Part shown: positions 55,861 through 64,000 of the stretch, in pieces
How positions within the stretch are numbered: the first letter of the stretch is position 1
Layout of the letters: each line of letters opens with the position of its first letter
DNA from: Methylohalomonas sp964522485
Lineage (GTDB): Bacteria; Pseudomonadota; Gammaproteobacteria; Methylohalomonadales; Methylohalomonadaceae
Length of the DNA stretch: 64,000 bases
Assembly: GCA_964522485.1 (NCBI GenBank)
Contig: CAZFUS010000001.1
Coordinates: 36,165 to 100,164, forward strand
Direction of reading: 5' to 3'
Program-made: the position numbers and the translations under genes
The notes under the pieces: generated by a model
Told to the model about the DNA's origin: nothing
Database searches by the model: none
Seen by the model: the letters and a program-made list of their open reading frames with translations, nothing else

Positions 55861-57153
55861 ATGCTTAATCCGATTCCGCAGAAGCTAGGCAAGTACGAAG
55901 TCCATGGACAAATTAGCCGGGGCAGCATGGGCATCGTCTATTTGGGCTATGATCCCTACGCTGACCGTCAGGTGGCTATCAAAGTGGCTCTGTCAGAATC
56001 GCTTGATGATCCGGATTTGGGCCCACGCTATCGGAAATTGTTTTTCAATGAGGCCCATGCCGCAGGCATGCTGACACATCCCAACATTATCCATGTCCAT
56101 GACGCCGGTGTTGATGGTAATAATTGCTATATCGTGATGGAATATGTTGCCGGTGGTAAAACCCTCAAGGATTATTGCCGTATTGAGAATCTGTTTCCAG
56201 TCGAGAAAGTCGTCGAGATAATTTTCAAATGTGCAACAGCACTGGATTATGCCCATCGCCAGGGAGTTGTGCATCGGGACATAAAGCCTTCCAATATTCT
56301 TTTGACTGAAGATCATGATATAAAGATCGGTGATTTCAGTATTGCTCATATCATCAAAGGCGATTCTACGGAAACCCAGCCACTGGGTATTATTGGTTCG
56401 CCGCGTTACATGTCCCCCGAGCAGTTGCGTGAGGATTTTGCCGATAGTCAGACAGATCTTTTCTCACTGGGTATTGTGATGTTTGAACTGTTAACGGGAA
56501 GACACCCCTTTTATGCAGAAAATTTTTCCCGGCTGGTGAACAAGGTACTTAGTGAAGATCCGCCACCGATGCGTAGTTATCGCAGTGAGCTGCCAGAGTC
56601 TCTGGAACGGATAGTCTGCCGGGCACTGGACAAAGATCTTGCTCGAAGATACAAGACCGGTCTTGATCTGGCATCCGAGCTGAGTCGCAATTTTGGAGCC
56701 CTGGAAGGTCCCAAGGAAGAAATTTCTAATCAGGAACAGTTCAATGCGATCAGTTGTCTGGATTTTTTCAGCGGCTTTCCGAATGTTGAACTATGGGAGA
56801 TTCTGCGCGCCAGTAGCTGGCATAGCCATGATGCTGGTGAACAGATTATTGCCGAGGGGGAGCTGGATGACTGTTTCTATATTATAGTTTCCGGAAGTGT
56901 TGCCGTGCGAAAAAACGGCAGGACCATACGCAGCCTGGGCGAAGGCGATTGTTTCGGTGAGATGGGTTATCTGGCGAGAACCAAACGCACCGCCACCATC
57001 ATTGCTGAGGAAAACGCTTCATTGCTGAAGATCAACTCGACTATCATTTCGCAGGTTTCATTAAATTGTCAGGTGCGGTTCCTGAAGGTCTTTTTGCGTA
57101 CCATGATTCACCGGTTGTCTGCAACAACAGAAAGGGTATCTGAACAAATATAG
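55861..57153 (+). CDS. Serine/threonine protein kinase fused to a cyclic-nucleotide-binding domain (kinase 2)
   Basis: The product has 430 residues and is colinear with kinase 1. Kinase motifs are ISRGSMGIVYLG, VAIK (Lys41), VVHRDIKPSN and SPRYMSPEQL, again with DFS (158-160) in place of DFG. The C-terminal cNMP domain has GDCFGEMGYLARTKRTATI. No transmembrane segment. The two kinases are clear paralogues, sharing long identical blocks such as GPRYRK and FFNEAH. A 120-base gap separates it from the downstream envelope module, so co-regulation is possible but not shown. Confidence 0.93.
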   Translation: MLNPIPQKLGKYEVHGQISRGSMGIVYLGYDPYADRQVAIKVALSESLDDPDLGPRYRKLFFNEAHAAGMLTHPNIIHVHDAGVDGNNCYIVMEYVAGGKTLKDYCRIENLFPVEKVVEIIFKCATALDYAHRQGVVHRDIKPSNILLTEDHDIKIGDFSIAHIIKGDSTETQPLGIIGSPRYMSPEQLREDFADSQTDLFSLGIVMFELLTGRHPFYAENFSRLVNKVLSEDPPPMRSYRSELPESLERIVCRALDKDLARRYKTGLDLASELSRNFGALEGPKEEISNQEQFNAISCLDFFSGFPNVELWEILRASSWHSHDAGEQIIAEGELDDCFYIIVSGSVAVRKNGRTIRSLGEGDCFGEMGYLARTKRTATIIAEENASLLKINSTIISQVSLNCQVRFLKVFLRTMIHRLSATTERVSEQI

Positions 57154-57273
57154 GACGAACCAGGTTTTTTGCACTATACGTGTTGCCGGGCTATTATTCC
57201 TGTAATTATATATTCGGTCTGAAAATAATAACGACCGGGCTGAACCGATCATCCAGCATATGGCAGGGGAAAA

Positions 57274-59121
57274 ATGGCCATTTATTCGGGTCGATGCCAT
57301 AAAACATCAGACATTCCCCGGTTGTTGATGTATGTGGGAATTGTATTGATGCTGTACAGTGCTGATTTACGGCGTGTCAACGCTGTTGATTTTGATTTCC
57401 GTAGTATAAACGGGAGCATTGATACGACACTTTCCTGGGGACAGAATTATCGGGTGAGTGATCGGGATGCAGATTTGATCGGTGTAGCCAATGGTGGCCG
57501 TGCATTTTCCGTTAATGCAGACGATGGAAACCTGAATTACGATCCGGGCCTTGTCAGCAACGCTCTGATGTTCACCACCGAGCTGGAAGCCGCTTATGAA
57601 AATTTCAGCATCTTCCTGCGTGGTACCGGTTTTCATGACACGATAAATAATGACGCCAGACAGGAGCGGACTACCCTCAGCCGCGAAGCACGTGAGCTGG
57701 TCGGTGAGGATCTGCGGTTACTGGATGCTTACCTGTCTGCCAATTTTGAAATAGCAAGTCGCCCGCTTGAGCTGCGAGTTGGTAAGCAGGTGGTCAGCTG
57801 GGGTGAGAGTACCTTCATACAAAATGGTATAAATGTCATAAACCCATTCGATGTCAGCAAGTTGCGTGTGCCAGGTGCCGATTTGCGGGAGGCGCTGCTG
57901 CCGGTTGGCATAGTGTGGGGTAATCTGGGGCTGAGCCGCAATCTCTCGATTGAGGCATTTTATCAGTACGATTACGAGAGAACAGAACTGGAGCCTGCCG
58001 GATCGTATTTCAGTACGAATGATTTTGTGGCAGATGGTGGCGAGTTTGTCATGCTTGGCTTCGGTGGTGTACCGGATTATGTTCCAGGTCCGGACGGTAA
58101 TCTGATTCCAACACCTTCAAACATTACCGGCACCCCGCCGGGAGTCAGCGTGCCGCGCGGGCCGGATCAGCGGCCGCAGGACAGCGGGCAGTATGGTGTC
58201 GCACTGCGTACCTATCTACCGGAGTTCAATTATACCGAACTTGGCTTTTACTATATCAACTATCACAGCCGCACACCCCTGGTTAATGCCACAAGTGGTA
58301 GTGCTGCGGCCGCCCTGACAGCAGATTATGCTGCCAGCTCCCGCTATTTCATCAGCTATCCGGAAGATATCAGTCTGTTCGGTATGAGTTTCAATACCGA
58401 ACTGGGTAACACAGGTATCGCCTTGCAGGGCGAGCTTTCCCATAAGCGGGATCAACCTCTGCAGGTTGATGATGTTGAATTGCTCTTCGCAGCCCTGGGT
58501 GCACAGTGTCCTACGGGAGGCTGCCCGTTTGCGCCGCTGGCGGCATTCAATCAGATTGGTGCTTTTGGTCCCGATACGGATATCCCCGGTTTTATCCGGA
58601 GGAATGTTAGCCAGTTCCAGCTAACCGCCACCAAGATACTGGGACCCGTCTTCAAGGCAGAGCAGGGACTGCTGCTGGCTGAGATAGGTGTTACACATGT
58701 GCATAACATGCCCGACAAAAACACGTTACGGCTGGATGGACCGGGGACATTTATCAGCGGTAATCAGACGTTGGCGGCTTTCCATGGACCGACTGCCGCT
58801 GGCCAATTCGAGTCCAGCAACCATTTCGCTGATGCGACTTCCTGGGGCTATCGCCTGGTCGCGAGGCTCGATTATAACAATGTCATTGGTGCAGTGAATC
58901 TGCAGCCAAGAATTGCCTGGCTCCATGACGTCGGTGGCATCACACCGTCACCACTGCTTAATTTTCAGGAAGGACGCAAGGCGATTACTTTGGGTCTGAA
59001 AGCAACTTATCTGGGTAACTGGACGGCCGATTTTAGCTATACGAATTTCTTCGGCGCCGGTCGCTATAATTTAATGAACGACCGTGATTTTGCCTCTTTC
59101 ACTATTCAATACTCGTTTTGA
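57274..59121 (+). CDS. DUF1302 family outer-membrane protein
   Basis: The product has 615 residues with an N-terminal signal region (hydrophobic at about 17-30). The mature protein is rich in alternating beta patterns and ends in an aromatic residue (FTIQYSF), as outer-membrane barrels do. DUF1302-type landmarks are GSIDTTLSWGQNYRV, LDAYLSANFEI, LRVGKQVVSWGESTFIQNGINVINP and the long loops after 240. AGGGGAAAA precedes the ATG. It is the first of four closely spaced genes, the others being DUF1329, YCF48-like and RND; this set recurs in proteobacteria near genes for hydrophobic compounds. Confidence 0.9.
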   Translation: MAIYSGRCHKTSDIPRLLMYVGIVLMLYSADLRRVNAVDFDFRSINGSIDTTLSWGQNYRVSDRDADLIGVANGGRAFSVNADDGNLNYDPGLVSNALMFTTELEAAYENFSIFLRGTGFHDTINNDARQERTTLSREARELVGEDLRLLDAYLSANFEIASRPLELRVGKQVVSWGESTFIQNGINVINPFDVSKLRVPGADLREALLPVGIVWGNLGLSRNLSIEAFYQYDYERTELEPAGSYFSTNDFVADGGEFVMLGFGGVPDYVPGPDGNLIPTPSNITGTPPGVSVPRGPDQRPQDSGQYGVALRTYLPEFNYTELGFYYINYHSRTPLVNATSGSAAAALTADYAASSRYFISYPEDISLFGMSFNTELGNTGIALQGELSHKRDQPLQVDDVELLFAALGAQCPTGGCPFAPLAAFNQIGAFGPDTDIPGFIRRNVSQFQLTATKILGPVFKAEQGLLLAEIGVTHVHNMPDKNTLRLDGPGTFISGNQTLAAFHGPTAAGQFESSNHFADATSWGYRLVARLDYNNVIGAVNLQPRIAWLHDVGGITPSPLLNFQEGRKAITLGLKATYLGNWTADFSYTNFFGAGRYNLMNDRDFASFTIQYSF

Positions 59122-59123
59122 TA

Positions 59124-60491
59124 ATGTCTCGATTATTAATCAGATACGCTATGCTGATATTCGCACTGATGCTGATTCCAACGCATCATCTGCCTGCCCG
59201 TGTAACTGCCGAGGAAGCTGCCCGCCTTGATCAGGAGCTGACACCCCTGGGAGCACATCGTGCTGGTAATGCGGACGGTACCATCCCTGCATGGGAGGGC
59301 GGTATTACCAGACCGCCGACAGGCTATCAAAGGGGACAACATTATATTGATCCTTATGCCGGGGAACAGCCACGGTTTGTCATTACGGCAGAGAATATGG
59401 ATCAACATGCCGACAAACTGACTGCCGGACACCAGGCACTGCTGCGTCAATATCCGGAAAGCTACCGTTTGCCAGTCTATCCAAGCCACCGCAGCGCCAG
59501 TGTTCCGGAACGCATTTATGCGGCAACCCGGCAGATAGCCACTGATGCCGACCTGACGCCGGATGGTAATGGTGTCGTCAATGCAGCCGTGGGTATTCCA
59601 TTTCCTGTACCGGAGAACGGTCTGGAAGTGATCTGGAATCATTTGTTGCGTTATCGCGGTAATGAGTTGTCACGACAGATAGTTCAGGCGGCCCCGACAC
59701 GAAGCGGCGCATATACTCTGGTTGAATTCCAGGACCAGTTCAGGATGCGCTACAGTCTGCCGGATATGACAGTGGATAATCTCAATAACATCCTGCTTTA
59801 CTTTAAACAGAAAGTGCTGGCGCCTGCACGCCTGGCGGGCGGTATTTTGCTCGTGCATGAAACCCTGAATCAGAACAAGGAAAATCGCCAGGCCTGGCTT
59901 TACAATCCGGGTCAGAGACGGGTGCGGCGTGCACCGAATGTTGCTTTCGACAATCCGGGAACAGCTTCGGATGGTATGCGCACGAACGATCAATTTGACA
60001 TGTTCAATGGTTCACCCGAACGGTATAATTGGGAGCTTGTTGGTAAGCGCGAGTTATACGTACCTTATAACAATTACCGGTTGCAGAGTCCGGAGCTAGA
60101 ATATTCAGATATTCTGACACCCCTACACATCAATCCGGAACATGTACGCTATGAACTACACCGTGTCTGGGTGGTTGAGGCAACGTTAAAAGCTGATGCC
60201 CGCCATATCTACAAACGCCGTACCTTTTATATTGATGAGGATTCCTGGCAGATACTGGTGGTTGACCAGTATGATAATCGGGACCAGTTATGGCGTGTGT
60301 CCGAAGCATTCCCCATAAATTTCTATGATGTGCCGTTAATCTGGTCTGCACTGGATGTGCATACTGATCTTCAGGCAGGTCGTTACCTGGCCATAGGACT
60401 CTATAACGAAGGCCAGCCTTATGATTATGATGTCCAGTTCAATGAGCTCGACTTTACCCCCGATGCGCTGCGTCGCGAGGGGATGCGCTAA
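59124..60491 (+). CDS. DUF1329 family periplasmic protein
   Basis: The product has 455 residues from the ATG at 59124, with a signal peptide (hydrophobic 5-20). The DUF1329 core is present: LTPLGAHRAGNADGTIPAWEGGI near the N terminus, LLVHETLNQNKENRQAWLYNPGQRRVRRAPN, SDGMRTNDQFDMFNG and RRTFYIDEDSWQILVVDQYDNRDQLWR. It resembles LolA/LolB-like lipid-handling folds and is thought to work with the DUF1302 porin-like partner. A TTG six bases earlier overlaps the previous gene; either start leaves the two coupled. Confidence 0.92.
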   Translation: MSRLLIRYAMLIFALMLIPTHHLPARVTAEEAARLDQELTPLGAHRAGNADGTIPAWEGGITRPPTGYQRGQHYIDPYAGEQPRFVITAENMDQHADKLTAGHQALLRQYPESYRLPVYPSHRSASVPERIYAATRQIATDADLTPDGNGVVNAAVGIPFPVPENGLEVIWNHLLRYRGNELSRQIVQAAPTRSGAYTLVEFQDQFRMRYSLPDMTVDNLNNILLYFKQKVLAPARLAGGILLVHETLNQNKENRQAWLYNPGQRRVRRAPNVAFDNPGTASDGMRTNDQFDMFNGSPERYNWELVGKRELYVPYNNYRLQSPELEYSDILTPLHINPEHVRYELHRVWVVEATLKADARHIYKRRTFYIDEDSWQILVVDQYDNRDQLWRVSEAFPINFYDVPLIWSALDVHTDLQAGRYLAIGLYNEGQPYDYDVQFNELDFTPDALRREGMR

Positions 60492-60548
60492 TCGTCAAGT
60501 CTGTTCATATTGCCTCAGATTTATTCATTCCTGGCTGCTGCATTGCTG

Positions 60549-61598
60549 ATGCCGGGCTTATCACTGAGTAAACTCCGCTTCCGGATTAGCCTCTCTGGTT
60601 TTCTGCTGTTTGGGTTAGTCCCTGCCACGCTGATTGCAGAATCAAGCTGGCAGGCACCATTGGCTGTTCAGTCACTGCTTTTGGATATACAGCGTGCGGG
60701 AAGATCTGTATTTGCGGTAGGTGAACGGGGCCATGTACTGAAAAGCAGTGATGGCAGGGACTGGCAGCAGTTACCCGTGCCGAGCGATGTATTATTGACG
60801 GCCGTTGATTTTCATGATGCCAGTCATGGCTGTGTCGTCGGCCATGACGCCGTCATCATGTGTACCCGGGATGGGGGCGGGGACTGGCAGCTCGTCTATC
60901 GACAGCCGGAACTGGAATCGCCGCTGCTTGATATTGTATTTCTGGATGAAAGCGAAGTCCTGGCTGTAGGCGCCTACAGTCTTTATCTGCGTTCGACAGA
61001 TGGCGGTCGAAGCTGGGAACCGGAAAAATTCAGACTTCAGGCCGACAGCAATGACAGTAAAGCGACAGCGCAGGAAGCAAACGACGAGCTGGCTGACAGT
61101 TATGATCTGCATCTCAATGCCATAGTACATACGTCAGGAGACGAACTATACATTGCGGCCGAGGCCGGACGTCTGTATCGCTCCACCGATCGAGGCCGCT
61201 ACTGGCAGACTCTGCCTTCACCCTATGCCGGCTCCTGGTTCGGTTTGCTGCCACTGGACGATCGTCTGCTGGCCTACGGTCTGCGCGGTCATGCCTATCT
61301 GGGCAGCCAGGCAGGTCAGCACTGGGAACGCATAGAGACCGGTACGGATGCGCATCTGACCTCTGGCATGCATCTGCAGAACGGCGGCATTCTGCTGGCA
61401 GGACACGGCGGCATATTGCTTTATGCCGTCGAGGGCACTCACTTTCGTCCGTGGATTTATCCGGGCAGGCCGGACTTCACTGCGATTGGCGTGGACGGCA
61501 AGGATAGTATTCAGCTAACCGGTGAAACCGGTATCACAACCATACCGTTGTCTGAGTTCGCCGCGCGGTGGTCCCGATCGGACGGACAAATTCCTTGA
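60549..61598 (+). CDS. YCF48-like beta-propeller periplasmic protein
   Basis: The product has 349 residues from ATG 60549; an in-frame TTG at 60510 is possible. The signal peptide is FLLFGLVPATLIA before ESSW. Six WD/BNR-like blades are visible, for example VFAVGERGHVLKSSDGRDW, VLAVGAYSLYLRSTDGGRSW, LYIAAEAGRLYRSTDRGRYW and LLAYGLRGHAYLGSQAGQHW, as in YCF48/HCF136 assembly factors. A charged insert (about 175-195) interrupts blade order. In this operon such proteins are believed to assist or bridge the RND transporter in the periplasm. Confidence 0.88.
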   Translation: MPGLSLSKLRFRISLSGFLLFGLVPATLIAESSWQAPLAVQSLLLDIQRAGRSVFAVGERGHVLKSSDGRDWQQLPVPSDVLLTAVDFHDASHGCVVGHDAVIMCTRDGGGDWQLVYRQPELESPLLDIVFLDESEVLAVGAYSLYLRSTDGGRSWEPEKFRLQADSNDSKATAQEANDELADSYDLHLNAIVHTSGDELYIAAEAGRLYRSTDRGRYWQTLPSPYAGSWFGLLPLDDRLLAYGLRGHAYLGSQAGQHWERIETGTDAHLTSGMHLQNGGILLAGHGGILLYAVEGTHFRPWIYPGRPDFTAIGVDGKDSIQLTGETGITTIPLSEFAARWSRSDGQIP

Positions 61599-63916
61599 AC
61601 CGATTCAGCGACACACTGGCAGGAATTATTTTTCTCCGGCGCAGGTTGATCCTCGGCATTTTTGTGCTGATTACGCTTGTAATGATTGTTTCAGCCTCCC
61701 AGTTACGCACCGATGCCGGCTTCAGCAAACTGATACCGCTTCAGCATCCTTACATGAAGGTTTTCAGCCAGTACAGTGACACTTTTGGCCGTGCTGATCG
61801 GGTGTTGATAGCGGTTATTGCACGTGATGGAGACATGTTTGATCCGGCGTTTTTTCGCCTGCTGGAACAGATCACTGACCGGATCTTTTTCATGCCCGGT
61901 GTGGATCGGACCCAGATACATTCACTGTTTACTCCCAATGTTCGCTATACCGAGATCGTGGAGGATGGCATCAGTGGTGGCAATGTCATCCCTGATGATT
62001 TCAATTTTGAGGATCAGGACCTTGATAGAGTACGCAGTAATATCCTCAAGGCCGATATTGTCGGACGTCTGGTTGCGAATGACTTCAGCGGAGCATTGAT
62101 CAGTGCGCAACTCATGGAGTTCGACCCTGATACTGGCAAGCGCCTGGAATATCTGCAGGTCGCCGACTATCTGGAAAAGGAAATCAGTGCTGAATTTGAT
62201 AGTGACACCGGTCCAGTTGATATACATATTATCGGTTTTGCACGACTGATTGGTGATATAGCAGCCGGCATCAAAGTCATCATCGGATTTTTCTTTATCG
62301 CGCTGTTGATCACTTACGGACTGGTCGCTGCTTATGCGCAATCATTGCGTCTGGCAGCAGTACCCATTATCTGTTCACTGATGGCTGTAGTCTGGCTCTT
62401 GGGATTGCTGCCAATGTTGGGCTATGGCATCGATCCCATGTCTATTCTGGTTCCGTTTCTGGTGTTTGCCGTGGGAGTCAGCCATGGTGTTCAGATGCTT
62501 AGCGGTCTGCGTGATGGTCTTTGCCTGGGACAGGATCAACAGCAGGCCAGTCGACATACCTTCGGCCGTCTGTTGCTGCCGGGGAGTATCGCTCTGCTGA
62601 GTGACAGCATTGGCTTTATCACGATACTGGCCATTGATATCGGCATTATCCGCGAGATGGCCATTACCGCCAGCCTTGGCGTAGCCGTGGTTATCCTCAC
62701 AAATCTCTTTCTGTTGCCACTGTTACTGGCGGATGTACGGCTGCCACGAGACTATACCCGGCGCATACTGCTTCTGCAGCAGCGCATGCGGAGTCTGTGG
62801 TGGCGGCTGTCCGGCATGACCTCTGCGAGGCCCGCCGCCGCCGCAGTAACAGTCGCCATACTGCTGCTGATCCCGGGTCTCTACTATGGCACAGCCATCG
62901 AGATCGGGGACCGGCAGACAGGAGTTCCCGAACTGCGGCCGGATGCCCGTTACAATGTGGACAGCCGTATTATTGCCGATAAATTTTCGATCGGTATCGA
63001 TGTGTTGACGGTGTTTGCCGAGACAGAACCGCAGGCCTGTATCAACTATGCCGTAATGAATGATATGGATGGATTTGCCTGGCACGTACTGAATCACCCT
63101 GGTGTACAGTCGACTGCAGCTTTGCCCATATCAGTGAAACATATACATGTCGGTTTGAATGAAGGCAGCCTCAAATGGCATGTGCTGCCGCGGAATCAGT
63201 CAATGCTTGCCCAGACGGTTGCCTATATTCCTACCTCCAGCGGTTTGCTCAATACGGATTGCAGTATCATGCCTGTGTACATCTATACACGTGACCATAC
63301 GGCAGAAACAATCGACAGCGTTATCGATCATATCAGGCATTACCAACCCGACCCCGGAGAAGCCGGGATCGATTATCGTCTGGCCGGGGGTAATGTCGGC
63401 GTTATGGCAGCCACCAACGAGGAGGTGGCGGATTCCCAGTTCCCAATTCTTCTTTACGTCTATACAGCGATAGTCATGTTGTGCTTGTTCAGTTTTCGTT
63501 CCCTGGCCGCGACTGTATGTATTGTGTTACCGCTGGCTCTGGTATCGTTGTTGACGTATGCGCTCATGAGTTATTTGAAGATCGGACTAAAGGTCAACAC
63601 CCTGCCGGTGGTGGCCCTGGGCGTAGGGATTGGCGTGGATTACGGCATTTATATTTTCAGCCGTCTGCAGGAGCACCTTGCCCGCGGAGAGTCATTGCGG
63701 CAGGCGTATTATCAGTCATTGACCACTAGCGGTTTCGGTGTACTGACGACGGCACTGACGCTGACAGCTGGTGTGATGACCTGGATTTGTTCACCGTTGC
63801 AGTTTCAGGCTGACATGGGAATGCTGCTGATATTCATGTTCGTGGCCAGCATGCTTGGCGCTATTCTGCTGTTACCTGCATTGGCCCGATGGTTGTTGCC
63901 GGCAGTCAAGATCTGA
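61595..63916 (+). CDS. RND superfamily (MMPL-type) exporter
   Basis: The product has 773 residues. One N-terminal transmembrane helix precedes a large periplasmic loop (about 45-220), then five helices (225-400), a second helix-loop unit (420-640), and five helices at the C terminus (TVCIVLPLALVSLLTYALMSYL, VALGVGIGVDYGIYIFSRL, ending near LLPALARWLLPA). GxxxDYGIYxFSRLxE is the usual RND motif in the second half. Start TTG 61595 overlaps the previous stop (TTGA); a GTG at 61568 is also in frame. Likely substrate is a hydrophobic molecule, not identifiable. Confidence 0.92.
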   Translation: MNRFSDTLAGIIFLRRRLILGIFVLITLVMIVSASQLRTDAGFSKLIPLQHPYMKVFSQYSDTFGRADRVLIAVIARDGDMFDPAFFRLLEQITDRIFFMPGVDRTQIHSLFTPNVRYTEIVEDGISGGNVIPDDFNFEDQDLDRVRSNILKADIVGRLVANDFSGALISAQLMEFDPDTGKRLEYLQVADYLEKEISAEFDSDTGPVDIHIIGFARLIGDIAAGIKVIIGFFFIALLITYGLVAAYAQSLRLAAVPIICSLMAVVWLLGLLPMLGYGIDPMSILVPFLVFAVGVSHGVQMLSGLRDGLCLGQDQQQASRHTFGRLLLPGSIALLSDSIGFITILAIDIGIIREMAITASLGVAVVILTNLFLLPLLLADVRLPRDYTRRILLLQQRMRSLWWRLSGMTSARPAAAAVTVAILLLIPGLYYGTAIEIGDRQTGVPELRPDARYNVDSRIIADKFSIGIDVLTVFAETEPQACINYAVMNDMDGFAWHVLNHPGVQSTAALPISVKHIHVGLNEGSLKWHVLPRNQSMLAQTVAYIPTSSGLLNTDCSIMPVYIYTRDHTAETIDSVIDHIRHYQPDPGEAGIDYRLAGGNVGVMAATNEEVADSQFPILLYVYTAIVMLCLFSFRSLAATVCIVLPLALVSLLTYALMSYLKIGLKVNTLPVVALGVGIGVDYGIYIFSRLQEHLARGESLRQAYYQSLTTSGFGVLTTALTLTAGVMTWICSPLQFQADMGMLLIFMFVASMLGAILLLPALARWLLPAVKI

Positions 63917-63936
63917 ACTCCAGTATCGAGGTTTTC

Positions 63937-64000
63937 ATGCCCGCACCGGCGATTGTCTGGTTCCGCCAGGATTTGCGTGTGACGGATAATCCGGCGCTAC
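63937..64000 (+). CDS. phrB: Deoxyribodipyrimidine photo-lyase, N-terminal fragment (3' truncated by window edge)
   Basis: Only 21 codons are in the window: MPAPAIVWFRQDLRVTDNPA, the N terminus typical of photolyases and cryptochromes (IVWFRxDLRxxDNPAL). GAGG lies about six bases before the ATG. The gene starts 20 bases after the RND exporter. Photolyase repairs UV-induced pyrimidine dimers using light. Class I photolyase is likeliest, but a cryptochrome cannot be excluded. Confidence 0.85.
   Translation, partial: MPAPAIVWFRQDLRVTDNPAL

Noticed and set aside
61595..63916. HpnN, the hopanoid RND transporter
   Set aside because: Although hopanoid genes are in the window, this exporter is in a DUF1302/DUF1329/YCF48 operon 21 kb away, which is the setting of a different RND subgroup.

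Overview
The window looks like chromosomal core from a gammaproteobacterium with moderate-to-high GC. It has the mfd-csiV pair, the glyA-nrdR-ribD-ribE-ribBA-ribH-nusB-thiL run, nudJ-mnmA, yhdP-rng and glcD/E/F in gammaproteobacterial arrangements. It also has hopanoid genes (hpnH, hpnB, an HpnM-like gene), Mrp-type antiporter genes and a phosphonate pathway, which suggests an environmental, perhaps Chromatiales-like lineage. I cannot name a genus. No tRNA, rRNA, IS element, prophage or CRISPR array was recognised.

Layout. 1-5.7 kb: end of mfd, csiV, a methylthioinosine phosphorylase/hpt/AAA ATPase purine-salvage group on the minus strand, then nfeD-slipin. 6-12.8 kb: glyA, nrdR, the riboflavin genes, nusB and thiL. 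12.8-22.9 kb: thioesterase, a DsrE-like lipoprotein, a glutamine amidotransferase, fumC, nhaR, acnA, mnmA, nudJ. 22.9-25 kb: a partial Mrp operon (E, F, G, DUF4040, B) with no C or D. 25-30.5 kb: yhdP and rng. 30.6-36.2 kb: a degenerate glgC-like gene coupled to glcD, an unknown gene, glcE and glcF. 36.2-40.7 kb: glycine-zipper lipoprotein, mlaA, HpnM/MlaC-like, hpnB, hpnH; dxs is divergent from hpnH and supplies isoprenoid precursors. 43-44.4 kb: an Amt-like channel in which both pore histidines appear to be tyrosines.

44.8-50.8 kb is a minus-strand operon of an EAL c-di-GMP phosphodiesterase, a cytidylyltransferase-like gene, PEP mutase fused to a nucleotidyltransferase, phosphonopyruvate decarboxylase and the 2-aminoethylphosphonate transaminase. 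Together these would make and probably activate 2-aminoethylphosphonate for attachment to a surface molecule, possibly under c-di-GMP influence. 51-57.2 kb holds two paralogous proteins, each a Ser/Thr kinase fused to a cyclic-nucleotide-binding domain and each carrying DFS where DFG is expected. They flank an operon of a CBS protein, an unknown membrane-anchored protein with about five 28-residue repeats, and pgi. 57.3-63.9 kb is a DUF1302/DUF1329/YCF48/RND envelope-export module just downstream of the second kinase, followed by the start of a photolyase gene.

The best candidates for something undescribed are the kinase/CBS/repeat-protein block with its neighbouring export module, the Amt-like protein lacking the twin histidines, and the phosphonate operon led by an EAL gene. 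All functional statements are from reading the sequence by eye; no database search was run.
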